A stretch of DNA of 64,000 nucleotides from Halomonas sp. MCCC 1A13316 (GCF_014931605.1 NZ_CP053382.1:2046001-2110000); one strand, 5' to 3'. Shown: positions 40,850-49,421, counted from the first letter of the stretch. Numbers and translations: made by a program. Notes: generated from the sequence alone by a model not told the origin.

Positions 40850-42181
40850 ATGGCGATACCGGAACCGGCCACACGCAATATTCGCAATGGCAGCTGGCTC
40901 ACCGCGGCCAAGCTGTTCGTTCCCAGTGCGCTGGGGATCCTGATCTTCTTCGTTCCCGTTACTCTCGGCGGGAGGCAAACCATTCTGCTCGACCACATGG
41001 TGAGCGCCGCCCGTGGCTTGCTGGGCGAGGCTGCAGGCCTCTACGCGCTGGCACTGATCGTGGCGGGAGCCACTTATCCGCTGGTCAAGGGCAGCTGGAA
41101 GCGCAGCCTGACGGAGCGCATCTTCACCGTGCTGAAACTTGCCGGCGTGGCCGTGGCGATTATGGCCTTGACGGGGTGGGGGCCGGCAATGCTGCACGAA
41201 CCGGACATGCTTCCGTTCCTGTTCGACAAGTTGGTCATTCCCGTTGGCCTGATCGTGCCGATCGGTGCGGTCTTCCTGGCGCTGCTGATCGGCTACGGCT
41301 TGCTCGAGCTTATCGGGGTGCTGCTGCAGCCCGTGATGCGCCCGATCTGGCGAACGCCGGGCCGCTCGGCCATCGATGCGGTGGCATCGTTCGTCGGCAG
41401 CTACTCGATCGGCCTGCTGATCACCAATCGGGTCTACCAGGCGGGGCAGTACTCGGCGCGCGAGGCGGCAATCATCGCCACCGGCTTCTCCACGGTGTCG
41501 GCGACTTTCATGATCATCGTGGCGCGCACGCTTGAGCTGATGAGCGTATGGAACCTGTACTTCTGGTTGACGCTGGCGATTACTTTCCTGGTGACCGCGA
41601 TCACCGTGCGCCTGCCACCGCTTTCGCGGCTGGACGATGCCAAGAGCGACGGCGAGCCCGAAGCCCCTTCGGGCCGGCGCATGGCGACCGCCTGGCACAC
41701 CGGGCTGGAAGTTGCCGCTCGGGCGCCGGCCCTGCATCGCAGCGTGGCACTCAACGTGCGCGAGGGGCTGCTGATGGCGATCAGCATCCTGCCGTCGATC
41801 ATGTCGGTGGGGCTGCTGGGGTTGCTCGCCGCCAAGTACACGCCGCTGTTCGAGTGGCTGGGCTTGCTGTTTTATCCCTTCGTGGCGATATGGGGGCTCG
41901 AGGATGGCATGGCGCTGGCCCAGGCATCTGCTGCAGGGCTGGCGGAAATGTTCCTGCCGGCGCTGCTGATGGGAGAGGCCGAGTTCGTTGCCCGCTTTGC
42001 CGCCGGCGTGGTGTCGGTCTCTTCGGTGCTGTTCTTCTCCGCCTCGATCCCCTGCATTCTTGCCACTAGCATTCCGCTGTCGATGGGGCGTATCGTCGCC
42101 GTGTGGTTCCTGCGCGTGGCGCTCAGCCTGTTGCTGGCGGTGCCGGCAGGTTTCCTGGCGCTGGCGGTCGCTGGCGTCTAA
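40850..42181 (+). CDS. YjiH-family membrane protein (nucleoside-recognition/Gate domain)
   Basis: A 443-residue integral membrane protein with about 10-11 helices. Two Gate-like segments are visible: RTPGRSAIDAVASFVGSYSI in the first half and the region FYPFVAIWGLEDGMALAQAS in the second. The ATG at 40850 is preceded by GCGAGGTAAG. The gene is divergent from hutI and shares the HutC-type operator block, in the place where a histidine or urocanate permease normally lies. No other hut-linked permease is visible in the window, so transport of histidine or urocanate is a reasonable inference, not an established family function. A paralogue lies at 54751-56133. Confidence 0.8.
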   Translation: MAIPEPATRNIRNGSWLTAAKLFVPSALGILIFFVPVTLGGRQTILLDHMVSAARGLLGEAAGLYALALIVAGATYPLVKGSWKRSLTERIFTVLKLAGVAVAIMALTGWGPAMLHEPDMLPFLFDKLVIPVGLIVPIGAVFLALLIGYGLLELIGVLLQPVMRPIWRTPGRSAIDAVASFVGSYSIGLLITNRVYQAGQYSAREAAIIATGFSTVSATFMIIVARTLELMSVWNLYFWLTLAITFLVTAITVRLPPLSRLDDAKSDGEPEAPSGRRMATAWHTGLEVAARAPALHRSVALNVREGLLMAISILPSIMSVGLLGLLAAKYTPLFEWLGLLFYPFVAIWGLEDGMALAQASAAGLAEMFLPALLMGEAEFVARFAAGVVSVSSVLFFSASIPCILATSIPLSMGRIVAVWFLRVALSLLLAVPAGFLALAVAGV

Positions 42182-42200
42182 TCGGACTGGCGTGATCCGC

Positions 42201-42224
42201 GAGGTCGGGCTCATGCCCGGCCTC
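42201..42224. terminator. Hairpin between convergent yjiH-like gene and hutC
   Basis: GAGGTCGGGC and GCCCGGCCTC form a ten-base stem (one G-U pair) with a TCAT loop, 19 bases after the membrane-protein stop and 20 bases from the hutC stop. No clear T-run follows on either strand. Confidence 0.5.
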
Positions 42225-42244
42225 ACAGTGCCGCCGCCTGTGGC

Positions 42245-42961
42245 TCAGGCACCGTGGTGATGCACCGAAGAGCGCAGCTTGTAGCGATCTCCAGGGTGTA
42301 TCAGCCGGGCATAGCTGATCAGGTGCTCACCGGACCAGGTACGGCGGCTCATGCTTAGGCAAGGGCGGGTCTCCTCGGTCTCGAGTCGCTCGGCGGTGGC
42401 GGCATCGACCAGCACCGCTTCGACCACGTGCTCGATGTCGGTGATGGGGCATGCCGCCACCAATACTTCGTTTGGCGTATGCCGGCTGAAATCGGTTTCT
42501 AGGTAGTCGGGCACCCAGCGAGGATTGACGTACCGGTCCTCGAGCTGGATCGGTACGCCGTTCTCTCGATGAACAATGCGCGTATGGTAGATGGAGGTGC
42601 CCAGCCGCACGCCGAGGCGCAGCGCGACCTCGTCGTCGGCGGCAATGGCTTCGGCGAGCAAGACGTCATTGTTGTAGAGATGGCCGCGCTCGCGCACCTC
42701 TTCGGCGATGTTATGCACGTCGACCAGCGACGATTCCGCCTTGCGGTCGGTAACGAAGGTGCCCAGGCCCGGCTGTCGTGTGAGGTAGCCTTGGTGTACC
42801 AGGTCGCGGATCGCCTTGTTGGCGGTCATGCGGCTGACACCGAAGTCCCGTGCCAGTTGCTCTTCCGGTGGTATCTGATGGTGTGCCGGCCAGTCGCCGT
42901 CATTGATCTTCTTCAGCAGGTGCTGCTGGATCTGCAGGTAGAGTGGAATCGTGCTCCCCAT
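42245..42961 (-). CDS. hutC: Histidine utilization repressor HutC (GntR family)
   Basis: A 238-residue regulator with an N-terminal GntR winged helix (PLYLQIQQHLLKKINDGDWP, then QLARDFGVSRMTANKAIRDL and GYLTRQPGLGTFV) and a C-terminal UTRA ligand domain (HLYNNDVLLAEAIAADDEVA, IYHTRIVHRENGVPIQLEDR). The family represses hut genes and is released by urocanate. ATG at 42961 is preferred; a GTG at 43003 would start inside an operator-like sequence. It converges on the YjiH-family gene. Confidence 0.93.
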   Translation of the reverse strand: MGSTIPLYLQIQQHLLKKINDGDWPAHHQIPPEEQLARDFGVSRMTANKAIRDLVHQGYLTRQPGLGTFVTDRKAESSLVDVHNIAEEVRERGHLYNNDVLLAEAIAADDEVALRLGVRLGTSIYHTRIVHRENGVPIQLEDRYVNPRWVPDYLETDFSRHTPNEVLVAACPITDIEHVVEAVLVDAATAERLETEETRPCLSMSRRTWSGEHLISYARLIHPGDRYKLRSSVHHHGA

Positions 42962-42992
42962 GCTGGGCTGAGTCCTTCTGGCAGAGATGAAT

Positions 42993-43002
42993 TGTCTATA
43001 CA
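42993..43002. promoter_or_regulatory. Variant HutC-type operator before hutC
   Basis: TGTCTATACA differs from the hut palindrome TGTATATACA at one position and lies 32 bases upstream of the hutC ATG, consistent with autoregulation. Confidence 0.5.
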
Positions 43003-43164
43003 CGCAGTCTAGCCGGATGGCTGATGCAAGGCACCTGCCACCTCTACCTGCAGAAAAGCGTCGGGGCGATACGCTGCTTTCAGCGCTGCCTTGGCCTTTC
43101 GCTGATCAGGCGTAGCATGCTTGAATGCCTGTCAGATTCTCCGTCTTCTTCCGGTAAGAGCGCT

Positions 43165-44211
43165 ATGGCCTTCGGTTCTTCTACTCGTATCAACAAGTAC
43201 ATCAGTGAAAGCGGCATGTGTTCTCGGCGAGAAGCCGATCGCTATGTCGAGCAGGGCAACGTGCAACTCAACGGCAAGCGTGCCAAGACGGGCGACCAGG
43301 TGTTTCCGGGGGATGAGGTCAAGGTCAACGGACAGCGCATCGAACCCCAGGAAGCCGAAGACCTGATCTTCATCGCGCTGAACAAGCCGGTAGGCATCGT
43401 CAGCACCACCGAGCCGAGCGAGAAGAGTAACATCGTCGATTTCGTCAAGCATGGCGCTCGCATCTTCCCCATCGGGCGGCTGGACAAGGATTCCCAAGGC
43501 CTGATCTTTCTGACCAACAATGGCGATCTGGTCAACAAGATCCTGCGGGCCAGCAACAATCATGAAAAGGAGTACCGGGTCACCGTCAACAAGCCGATTA
43601 CCGATGAGTTCGTGGTGGGAATGAGTTCCGGGGTACGCATTCTTGGCGAGGTGACGAAGCCGTGTAAAGTCATCAAGGAGTCGACCTTCGTCTTCAACAT
43701 CACACTGGTGCAAGGATTGAATCGTCAGATCCGGCGCATGTGTGAAAAATTCGGCTACGACGTCACCAGGCTAGAGCGAATCCGGATCATGAATGTTTCG
43801 CTCAAGGGGCTGGCACTCGGGGACTGGCGCGACCTGACTGCGAAGGAAATCGACACCATTATCGCGTTGACCGAGAGGTCCAGGTCAGATGCACCGGCTG
43901 AAGGCAAAAAGGCATCGACACCCAGAACGGCAAGCAAGCGCAAGACCACCAAGTCCGTGAAAGGGGCAATAGCCACGGGCAGACAGGCCAACAAGGGCAA
44001 GGCGTCTTCGGGCGGGATTTCCAAGGGCAAGACGTCCAAGGCCAAGGCGCCCAAGGCCAAGACCTCAAAGAGCGCTACCGCCGGCAAGAATGGCGGACCG
44101 AAGCAAGTTGCCAAGGACAGAGGCAAGAAGCCACTGCATGGGAAGCCCAAGCCGGGCGGAAGCCAGAGCGGAAGGGGTGGCAAGCCCCGTCGGACGAAGC
44201 CGGGCCGGTAA
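43165..44211 (+). CDS. rluF: 23S rRNA pseudouridine(2604) synthase RluF
   Basis: A 348-residue enzyme that isomerises U2604 of 23S rRNA. The S4 RNA-binding domain is at the N-terminus ([20 protein letters not shown]). The catalytic Asp sits in [16 protein letters not shown] near residues 103-118, and [20 protein letters not shown] and [14 protein letters not shown] are close to the E. coli protein. From about residue 240 the chain becomes a low-complexity Lys/Ala/Ser/Gly tail with [19 protein letters not shown] repeats, longer than the E. coli basic tail (290 residues in total). ATG at 43165 is chosen because homology begins there; a longer frame back to 43024 adds unrelated residues and the hutC promoter side. 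Confidence 0.93.
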   Translation: MAFGSSTRINKYISESGMCSRREADRYVEQGNVQLNGKRAKTGDQVFPGDEVKVNGQRIEPQEAEDLIFIALNKPVGIVSTTEPSEKSNIVDFVKHGARIFPIGRLDKDSQGLIFLTNNGDLVNKILRASNNHEKEYRVTVNKPITDEFVVGMSSGVRILGEVTKPCKVIKESTFVFNITLVQGLNRQIRRMCEKFGYDVTRLERIRIMNVSLKGLALGDWRDLTAKEIDTIIALTERSRSDAPAEGKKASTPRTASKRKTTKSVKGAIATGRQANKGKASSGGISKGKTSKAKAPKAKTSKSATAGKNGGPKQVAKDRGKKPLHGKPKPGGSQSGRGGKPRRTKPGR

Positions 44212-44256
44212 TACCGACTGCCTTCATCGCCACAAATGCCAGACAGGCAACGCCTC

Positions 44257-44721
44257 ATGTCTCGGACGACACGACTATTCGATCTCATGCAGACCCTGCG
44301 ACGCCATCGCCGACCGGTCAGCGGTACGGTGCTGGCGGATGAGCTAGGGGTCTCGCTGCGGACCCTGTATCGGGACATTGCGGCGCTCAAGGCCATCGGT
44401 GCTGAAATCGAGGGAGAGGCGGGGCTGGGTTATGTGTTGAAACCGGGATTGCTGCTACCGCCGTTGATGTTTTCCGAGGAGGAGCTCGAGGCGGTGGCCC
44501 TGGGCCTTGTCGCTCAAGCATGCAGGTTTCTCGCTCACCCCGAACACGAGGTGCAGTTCGGCTGTGGCAAATACGAGACGGTAGTCGAGACCCTGGCCAA
44601 CGCAGTGGCGGGCCGCAGGTACATTGCCGGCGATACCTTTACCGCCGCGGATGTGTACGTCAGTTCGCATAGCGGTTGGGGAATGCAGTTCGGCACGCTG
44701 GAGAGGCGGCCCGAATTCTAA
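44257..44721 (+). pseudogene. Chimeric remnant: YafY/WYL-regulator N-terminus fused to GST C-terminus
   Basis: One reading frame joins two unrelated parts. Residues 1 to about 88 are the start of a YafY-type regulator: HTH_11 (MSRTTRLFDLMQTLRRHRRP, then LADELGVSLRTLYRDIAALK) and the run-in to a WYL domain (LLLPPLMFSEEELEAVALGL). From about residue 93 it becomes the C-terminal helical domain of a glutathione S-transferase (KYETVVETLANAV, then YIAGDTFTAADVYV and GMQFGTLERRPEF). A TAA at 44719-44721 then stops it inside the GST domain. WYL regulators often neighbour GST genes, so a deletion joining two adjacent genes is the simplest explanation. It probably has no normal function, though the intact DNA-binding part might be made. 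Confidence 0.8.
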
Positions 44722-44835
44722 GCCTACTGGGCGGGTTTGAAGGATCGGCCTGCCAATCTCCGCAGCGAGGCGTTCATGGGCAAGGCTATGGCTGCACTGG
44801 AAGCAAGAGGCGATAGGCAGCCAAACGCATCATGA
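44722..44835 (+). pseudogene. Remaining C-terminal GST fragment after in-frame stop
   Basis: Reading on in the same frame past the TAA gives AYWAGLKDRPANLRSEAF and about 20 more residues to a TGA at 44833-44835. AYWxGLxDRPAxxR is the usual end of this GST group, so the stop is a nonsense change in a decaying gene and not its true end. Confidence 0.7.
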
Positions 44836-44847
44836 TGCCGTTGTAGT

Positions 44848-46389
44848 CTAGGCAGCGGAGATACGGTCGCGGCCGGAGTGCTTGGAACGGTACATGTTGT
44901 GGTCTGCGGTCCGCATCAGTGATTCGACGTCTTGATCTGTCGTGCCGGGATCGACCGAGGCGAGGCCGAATGATGCCGTGACCTGAGTTCGTTCATCGCT
45001 GCCGAGTCCCTGCGAGGCAATGCGCGCCCTTAAGGCCTCGGCAAACGTGCGGGCATCCTGTGTATCGTACCCCGGCAGGATCAGCACGAACTCGTCGCCA
45101 CCGTAGCGGCCGGCATGGACTCGCTGTTCTGCAATGACCTGGCGTAGGATGCCGGCCAGCTCGACCAGGACCCGGTCGCCGACATCGTGACCGAAACGGT
45201 CGTTGACCTCTTTGAAGTGATCCAGGTCGATGAAGATCACTGAAAGCGGTTTGGCGCTGATACGACTTTCTTCCAGAGCTTGGCGCAGCGTCTTTTCCAG
45301 GTGATCGCGATTGTACAGTTGCGTCAGCGGGTCCAGTTTCGTCTTGAGTTCGAGCTCGCGTTGCTCGTGGCGCAAGCGTTCTAGTTCTTGCTCCTTCTGC
45401 TTTAGGTCCTGCTGCAGCCTGGCAGTGCGCTCTAGCAGGATCATCCTGGCTTCGTGCATGATCCGCTTGGGGTCCAGCCACTCGGGTGGGCGCACGTTAA
45501 AGAGCGTGGCCACGGCGGGTAGCTGCTCCTGCAGGGTGATGAGCTGACTCAGCAACTCGTCGGTCTCGAGCCCAAAATATTTGGAGAGCTGAGTGGTTAG
45601 TTCACTCAACGCCGCTTCTCCCTGGAGCCAGGCATCGGCGATCAGGCCCGAGGCGACGATACAATTCTTGGCCTTCTGGTCGGGCGTATCGGCACTGAAC
45701 ATTGGCTGGTGGCTGCTGCGTATCCAGTCGGCGGTGCGCAAGGAAAGTTTCCAGCGATGTGCTAGCCATTCACCGACGCATGCATGGTCGATGCCATAGA
45801 TCTCGCGCTCAAGCTGCGCCAGTGTCCGATGGTCAGGTGCCTGTGCCATCAGAGATAGGTAACCTTCGCCGTCGACGGACTGTAAGCCGAGCATGCCGAT
45901 GTCTTGCAACAGGGCAGCCGTGAAGATGGCGCTGCTCTCCGCTGAAAGGCCGGCGCGTTCGGCAAGCAGCCTCGCGCTCATGGCACAGACCAGAGAGCGC
46001 TGCCAATAGCGTTCGATATTCAGTTGGGCTGAGCTGCGGTGGCGTGCTGTATGCACGAGACTGCACCCTAGGGCGAGTGACAGCGTACGTTCGATACCTA
46101 GGCGGTTGACGGCCTGCTGGAGATCCTCGACGGGATTTTGATTGGCGTAGAAAACGGTGTTGGCCAGGGAAAGGAGCTGCGCCGAGAGTGCAGGATCACT
46201 GCCGATGGCTGCGACCATGTCCCTGAGATCCACTTGGGGGTCCCGTGCTAGCTCGATGACACGTAGCACGACTTGTGGCAGGGAAGGCAGCTGGTCGCAG
46301 CCCTCGAGAGAATGCCTTAGCGAATCAGGGAGCACAGCGATTCTCCTTACGTTCTGATATCCCTTGAGATTCAGGTTGGGTTGAGACAT
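44848..46389 (-). CDS. HDOD-GGDEF protein (putative diguanylate cyclase)
   Basis: A 513-residue soluble signalling protein. Residues about 25-280 form an HDOD domain (LPSLPQVVLRVIELARDPQ, MVAAIGSDPALSAQLLSLAN, LGIERTLSLALGCSLVH). A coiled-coil linker (ERTARLQQDLKQKEQELERL) leads to a GGDEF domain with FIDLDHFKEVNDRFGHDVGD and the intact active site RYGGDEFVLILPG. The RxxD inhibitory I-site expected before the active site is absent (EQRV there), so product inhibition is unlikely. It should make cyclic di-GMP; what the HDOD part senses is unknown. Confidence 0.9.
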   Translation of the reverse strand: MSQPNLNLKGYQNVRRIAVLPDSLRHSLEGCDQLPSLPQVVLRVIELARDPQVDLRDMVAAIGSDPALSAQLLSLANTVFYANQNPVEDLQQAVNRLGIERTLSLALGCSLVHTARHRSSAQLNIERYWQRSLVCAMSARLLAERAGLSAESSAIFTAALLQDIGMLGLQSVDGEGYLSLMAQAPDHRTLAQLEREIYGIDHACVGEWLAHRWKLSLRTADWIRSSHQPMFSADTPDQKAKNCIVASGLIADAWLQGEAALSELTTQLSKYFGLETDELLSQLITLQEQLPAVATLFNVRPPEWLDPKRIMHEARMILLERTARLQQDLKQKEQELERLRHEQRELELKTKLDPLTQLYNRDHLEKTLRQALEESRISAKPLSVIFIDLDHFKEVNDRFGHDVGDRVLVELAGILRQVIAEQRVHAGRYGGDEFVLILPGYDTQDARTFAEALRARIASQGLGSDERTQVTASFGLASVDPGTTDQDVESLMRTADHNMYRSKHSGRDRISAA

Positions 46390-46593
46390 TGGTGCGGTGC
46401 TTGACGTAGCTTTCTAAGGATAGCCCAGCTCGGTTAATTATTATTAAGAATTGAAACGACTGATTAAACGCTGTCACTCCTGGCGAGTCAATCACCTGCG
46501 TTATACGCCAGGCAGAGGGGTGAAATAGAAGGGAGGTTACACAGAGGAAGGGCGTGGAGTGGGCGAGCGAGTCGGGACCTGAAGCATGACATA

Positions 46594-46612
46594 GCCCGGC
46601 GGCGGGCCGGGC
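46594..46612. repeat. GC-rich hairpin after the 83-aa ORF
   Basis: GCCCGGC and GCCGGGC form a seven-base stem with a five-base loop just beyond the stop of the minus-strand small gene. There is no T-run, so terminator function is doubtful. Confidence 0.35.
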
Positions 46613-46618
46613 CGGCTC

Positions 46619-46870
46619 TCAAAGGAGATTCTTTCCGCCCTGAGTGTCGGAGGCGTCATAGTCTTGGGTGTCGTCAGGCGGGGAGCCAGGTTCGAGCGAG
46701 GTTTCATGTTCGTAGGCGCGAGCGGCCCTGATGGCCTCTGGCTCATTGTCGTGGCGCGATATTTCCTGTGGCAGGTTGGGGTCGGTTACGTCGACGACCC
46801 GCCAACCGCTGACCATCACCGCATCGCGGCTTTCTTCCGTGATTGGTTCGACACGTGCTGTGCGCGTCAT
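46619..46870 (-). CDS. Small acidic hypothetical protein, 83 aa
   Basis: I do not recognise this family. The ATG at 46870 has GGAGG five bases upstream, which selects it over ATGs at 46882 and 46906. The protein begins MTRTARVEPITEES, has a central SGWRVVDVTDPNLPQEIS segment, and ends in a strongly acidic, probably disordered tail (EPGSPPDDTQDYDASDTQGG). It has no signal peptide or membrane segment. The ribosome binding site and amino-acid composition support a real gene. Confidence 0.6.
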   Translation of the reverse strand: MTRTARVEPITEESRDAVMVSGWRVVDVTDPNLPQEISRHDNEPEAIRAARAYEHETSLEPGSPPDDTQDYDASDTQGGKNLL

Positions 46871-47022
46871 GGCATCCTCCATGTTGGCTGAACCCACACT
46901 AACCATGGCAGAGGATGCCTGGATTGGCTAACTGCAATACCGTTTCATGACCCCGCTACGCTTGACCTGGCGCATGGCAACGTCCATACAGGAAGAGTCA
47001 TCGCCAGACACAGGAGGTCAGG

Positions 47023-47175
47023 ATGAAGAAGCTTTTAGGAACCGCAGCGGCCTGGTGGCTACGCAAGCCAGAGAATCGCGCGAGACTGAAGCGCAAGGGC
47101 AAGCAGATGCTCGATGGGTTCCGTGGGCGCAGCTCTCGCTCGACGACCGAACAGCAGCATCGTCGCCATCATTGA
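47023..47175 (+). CDS. Small basic protein, 50 aa
   Basis: A short gene with a very strong ribosome binding site: AGGAGGTCAGG runs directly up to the ATG. The product starts MKKLLGTAAAWWLRKPENRA, continues through a Lys/Arg-rich amphipathic stretch (RLKRKGKQMLDGFRGR) and ends TEQQHRRHH. About a third of the residues are Lys, Arg or His. It could associate with membranes or nucleic acid, but no function is known to me. A GC-rich hairpin follows six bases after the stop, which supports a complete small transcription unit. Confidence 0.65.
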   Translation: MKKLLGTAAAWWLRKPENRARLKRKGKQMLDGFRGRSSRSTTEQQHRRHH

Positions 47176-47180
47176 CTCAT

Positions 47181-47201
47181 GCCCCGGCCACGCGCCGGGG
47201 C
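47181..47201 (+). terminator. Hairpin after the 50-aa gene
   Basis: GCCCCGGC and GCCGGGGC form a perfect eight-base stem with a five-base loop. It begins six bases after the stop codon. The T-run is poor (CTACTAG follows), so a weak terminator or 3'-end protecting structure. Confidence 0.5.
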
Positions 47202-47265
47202 TACTAGATCGCTCCTCGAACTGGCTAAGCCATCCCCATCAAGCCATACAAGGCCGTTACCACGC

Positions 47266-47865
47266 ATGAATCGCCGCATGAAGAGCCCTGCTGCGGCTCG
47301 CAATCGCCAGCCCATACTCGATGTCCTGAGCGTGGTATTGCCCGAGCGCGCCCGAATCCTGGAGGTCGCCAGCGGTAGTGGGGAACACGGCATTTACATG
47401 GCCGAAGCCCGGCCGAACTGGACCTGGCAGCCCAGCGATCCCAATCCTGAAGCGCGTAAGTCCATCAGCGCATGGCATGAGTATGCGGAGCTCGACAATC
47501 TGCTCGAGCCGCTGCCGCTGGATGTGGCTGGCATATGGCCTGCCGGCCCTTTCGATGCCGTGGTGGCCATCAATCTGGTGCACATTTCGCCTTGGGAGGC
47601 CACCGAGGCGCTGATGGCGCGCTCAGCAGAGAGGCTGCGCGATGGCGGCGTGCTCTATCTCTACGGCCCCTACCGTCGCGACGGCCAGCACACCGCAGAG
47701 AGCAACGCCGCGTTCGATGCCGACCTCAAGGCGCGCGACCCGCGCTGGGGCGTACGCGAACTCGAAATCGTCGTGGCCGAAGCACAGCCGCATGGTTTCA
47801 TGCTGGAACAGACCATCGAGATGCCGGCCAACAACCTGAGCGTGGTGTTGCGCCTGCATCGCTGA
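47266..47865 (+). CDS. SAM-dependent methyltransferase-like protein, DUF938 family
   Basis: A 199-residue class I methyltransferase fold. It starts with the DUF938 signature (SPAAARNRQPILDVL), then the SAM-binding motif ILEVASGSGEHGIYMAE, WQPSDPNPEA, the VVAINLVHISPW segment and LYGPYRRDGQHTAESNAAFD. Family members are about 200 residues. The ATG at 47266 is where homology begins; AAGG is 12 bases upstream, a weak ribosome binding site. The substrate of DUF938 proteins is not known. It converges on the small lipoprotein gene, 15 bases apart. Confidence 0.88.
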   Translation: MNRRMKSPAAARNRQPILDVLSVVLPERARILEVASGSGEHGIYMAEARPNWTWQPSDPNPEARKSISAWHEYAELDNLLEPLPLDVAGIWPAGPFDAVVAINLVHISPWEATEALMARSAERLRDGGVLYLYGPYRRDGQHTAESNAAFDADLKARDPRWGVRELEIVVAEAQPHGFMLEQTIEMPANNLSVVLRLHR

Positions 47866-47880
47866 GCGCTGTCGATCCGT

Positions 47881-48087
47881 TCACTCTTCGCTTCTTGGTT
47901 CCTCGATTTGCCCCGGGACCCGGTAGCGCACGCCCTCGGCCTGGCGGTCATCCTCGTAGCGCCGAGTTTCCTCTTCGGCAGGAACGCCCCATAGCGTCTT
48001 GCGGTTGCCGTCCTCATAGGTGTAGGTCGTGCAACCGGCGAGCAGGACAAGGCTCAGGGGAATGGCGATGCGCAGCATGAGTATCAC
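47881..48087 (-). CDS. Small lipoprotein, about 65-68 aa
   Basis: A short secreted lipoprotein precursor: MLRIAIPLSLVLLAGC with the lipobox LAGC, then TTYTYEDGNRKTLWGVPAEE and a charged tail ending EEPRSEE. Either GTG at 48087 (AAGGGA six bases upstream) or ATG at 48078 may be the start; the former adds three residues. It lies alone between the convergent DUF938 gene and the TRAP transporter genes. Function unknown. Confidence 0.65.
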   Translation of the reverse strand: MILMLRIAIPLSLVLLAGCTTYTYEDGNRKTLWGVPAEEETRRYEDDRQAEGVRYRVPGQIEEPRSEE

Positions 48088-48161
48088 GGGGAATCCCTTC
48101 GGCAGAAACGGACATGCGGCCAGCCTGAAGCCAGGCCGCACGGCCGTCAAGCGGAACCTGC

Positions 48162-49421
48162 TCAGCCCGAAAGCCCTAGCAGAATCGGCCCGTAGACCAC
48201 CAGCAGCAGTACCGCGATGAGCCCCAGCAGGTAAGGCAGTATGGCCCGGGTGATACGCTCGAGCGGTAGCTGGGTCACGGAAGAAGCGACATAGAGGTTG
48301 ATCGCCACGGGTGGTGTGATCATGCCGATCGCCAGCCCCATCACGATGATGATGCCGAAGTGGATCGGGTCGATGCCGAGCTGGAGTACCAGCGGCAGCA
48401 GCACCGGCGTGAGAATGATCAGCGCGCTGGCGGTCTCGATAAATACACCGGTGAGCAGGATCACTGCCACTACCAGCAGCATGATCACATAGGGATCGGT
48501 GGAGAGCGACAGCACTGCCTGGGCGATGGCGCCGGGTACCTGCCAGCTCGACAGCGTCCAGCTCAGCACCGCCGAAGTCGCGATGACAAGCATGATCACA
48601 GAAGTCGTGATCGCCGAGCGAATCAGGATGCGGTAGACGTCGGCCAGGCTCAGGTCGCGGTAGACGAACAGCGATACCAGCAGGGCGTAGTTGACCGCCA
48701 CCACAGCCGCTTCGCTCGGCGTGAAGATCCCCGAGAAGATACCGCCGAGGATGATAACGGGTGTCATCAGGCCCCAACTGGCACTCTTGAAGGTACGCCA
48801 TATCGTGGCCGTCGATAGCGCGGTACCGCGCGGGTAGTTGCGCCGGTAGGCCTGGGTAATGGCGATGGCCGCCAGCCCGATGCCCATCAGAATGCCCGGG
48901 ATGATGCCGTTGAGGAACAGTTTCGACACCGACTGCTGGGCAATCACGGCATAGATGATCATGGGGACCGAGGGCGGAATGACCACGCCGATGGTGCCGC
49001 TGGCGGCGATCAGGCTCGCCGCCGAGGCGGGGTCATAGCCCTTGCGCCTGAGTTCCGGCACCAGGCTGGAGCCGACGGCAGCCGTGGTAGCAGCGCCTGA
49101 GCCGGAGATGGCAGCGAAAAACATGCCGGCACCGACCGAGACAATGGAGAGGCCACCCTTGAGAAAGCCAAACAGCGAATCGGCGAAGTCGACCAGCTTG
49201 GCGCTGACCTTGCCCTGGGCCATCAGGTCGCCGGCCAGGATGAACATGGGCACCGCCACCAGGGCGAAGGAGTTGATGCCCTGGAACATCTGTTGGGTGA
49301 CCACCATCAGCGGCACGCCTTGGGCGTTCAGGGCGAACAGGGTGCTGGCGCCGATGGCAAGCGCAATCGGCACGCCGAGCAGCATGAAGGCGAAGAACAG
49401 GATAAAGAGCAGGCCCGTCAT
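48162..49421 (-). CDS. TRAP transporter large permease (DctM type)
   Basis: A 419-residue, roughly 12-helix membrane protein that forms the transport channel of a tripartite ATP-independent periplasmic transporter. Family segments include LLGVPIALAIGAS, SFALVAVPMFILAGDLM, GSGAATTAAVGSSLVPEL, GTIGVVIPPSVPMIIYAV and GMITPPVAINLYVASSV. It overlaps the small permease gene by four bases and is the last gene of the three-gene operon. A sodium gradient drives uptake; the organic acid carried is unknown. Confidence 0.93.
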   Translation of the reverse strand: MTGLLFILFFAFMLLGVPIALAIGASTLFALNAQGVPLMVVTQQMFQGINSFALVAVPMFILAGDLMAQGKVSAKLVDFADSLFGFLKGGLSIVSVGAGMFFAAISGSGAATTAAVGSSLVPELRRKGYDPASAASLIAASGTIGVVIPPSVPMIIYAVIAQQSVSKLFLNGIIPGILMGIGLAAIAITQAYRRNYPRGTALSTATIWRTFKSASWGLMTPVIILGGIFSGIFTPSEAAVVAVNYALLVSLFVYRDLSLADVYRILIRSAITTSVIMLVIATSAVLSWTLSSWQVPGAIAQAVLSLSTDPYVIMLLVVAVILLTGVFIETASALIILTPVLLPLVLQLGIDPIHFGIIIVMGLAIGMITPPVAINLYVASSVTQLPLERITRAILPYLLGLIAVLLLVVYGPILLGLSG

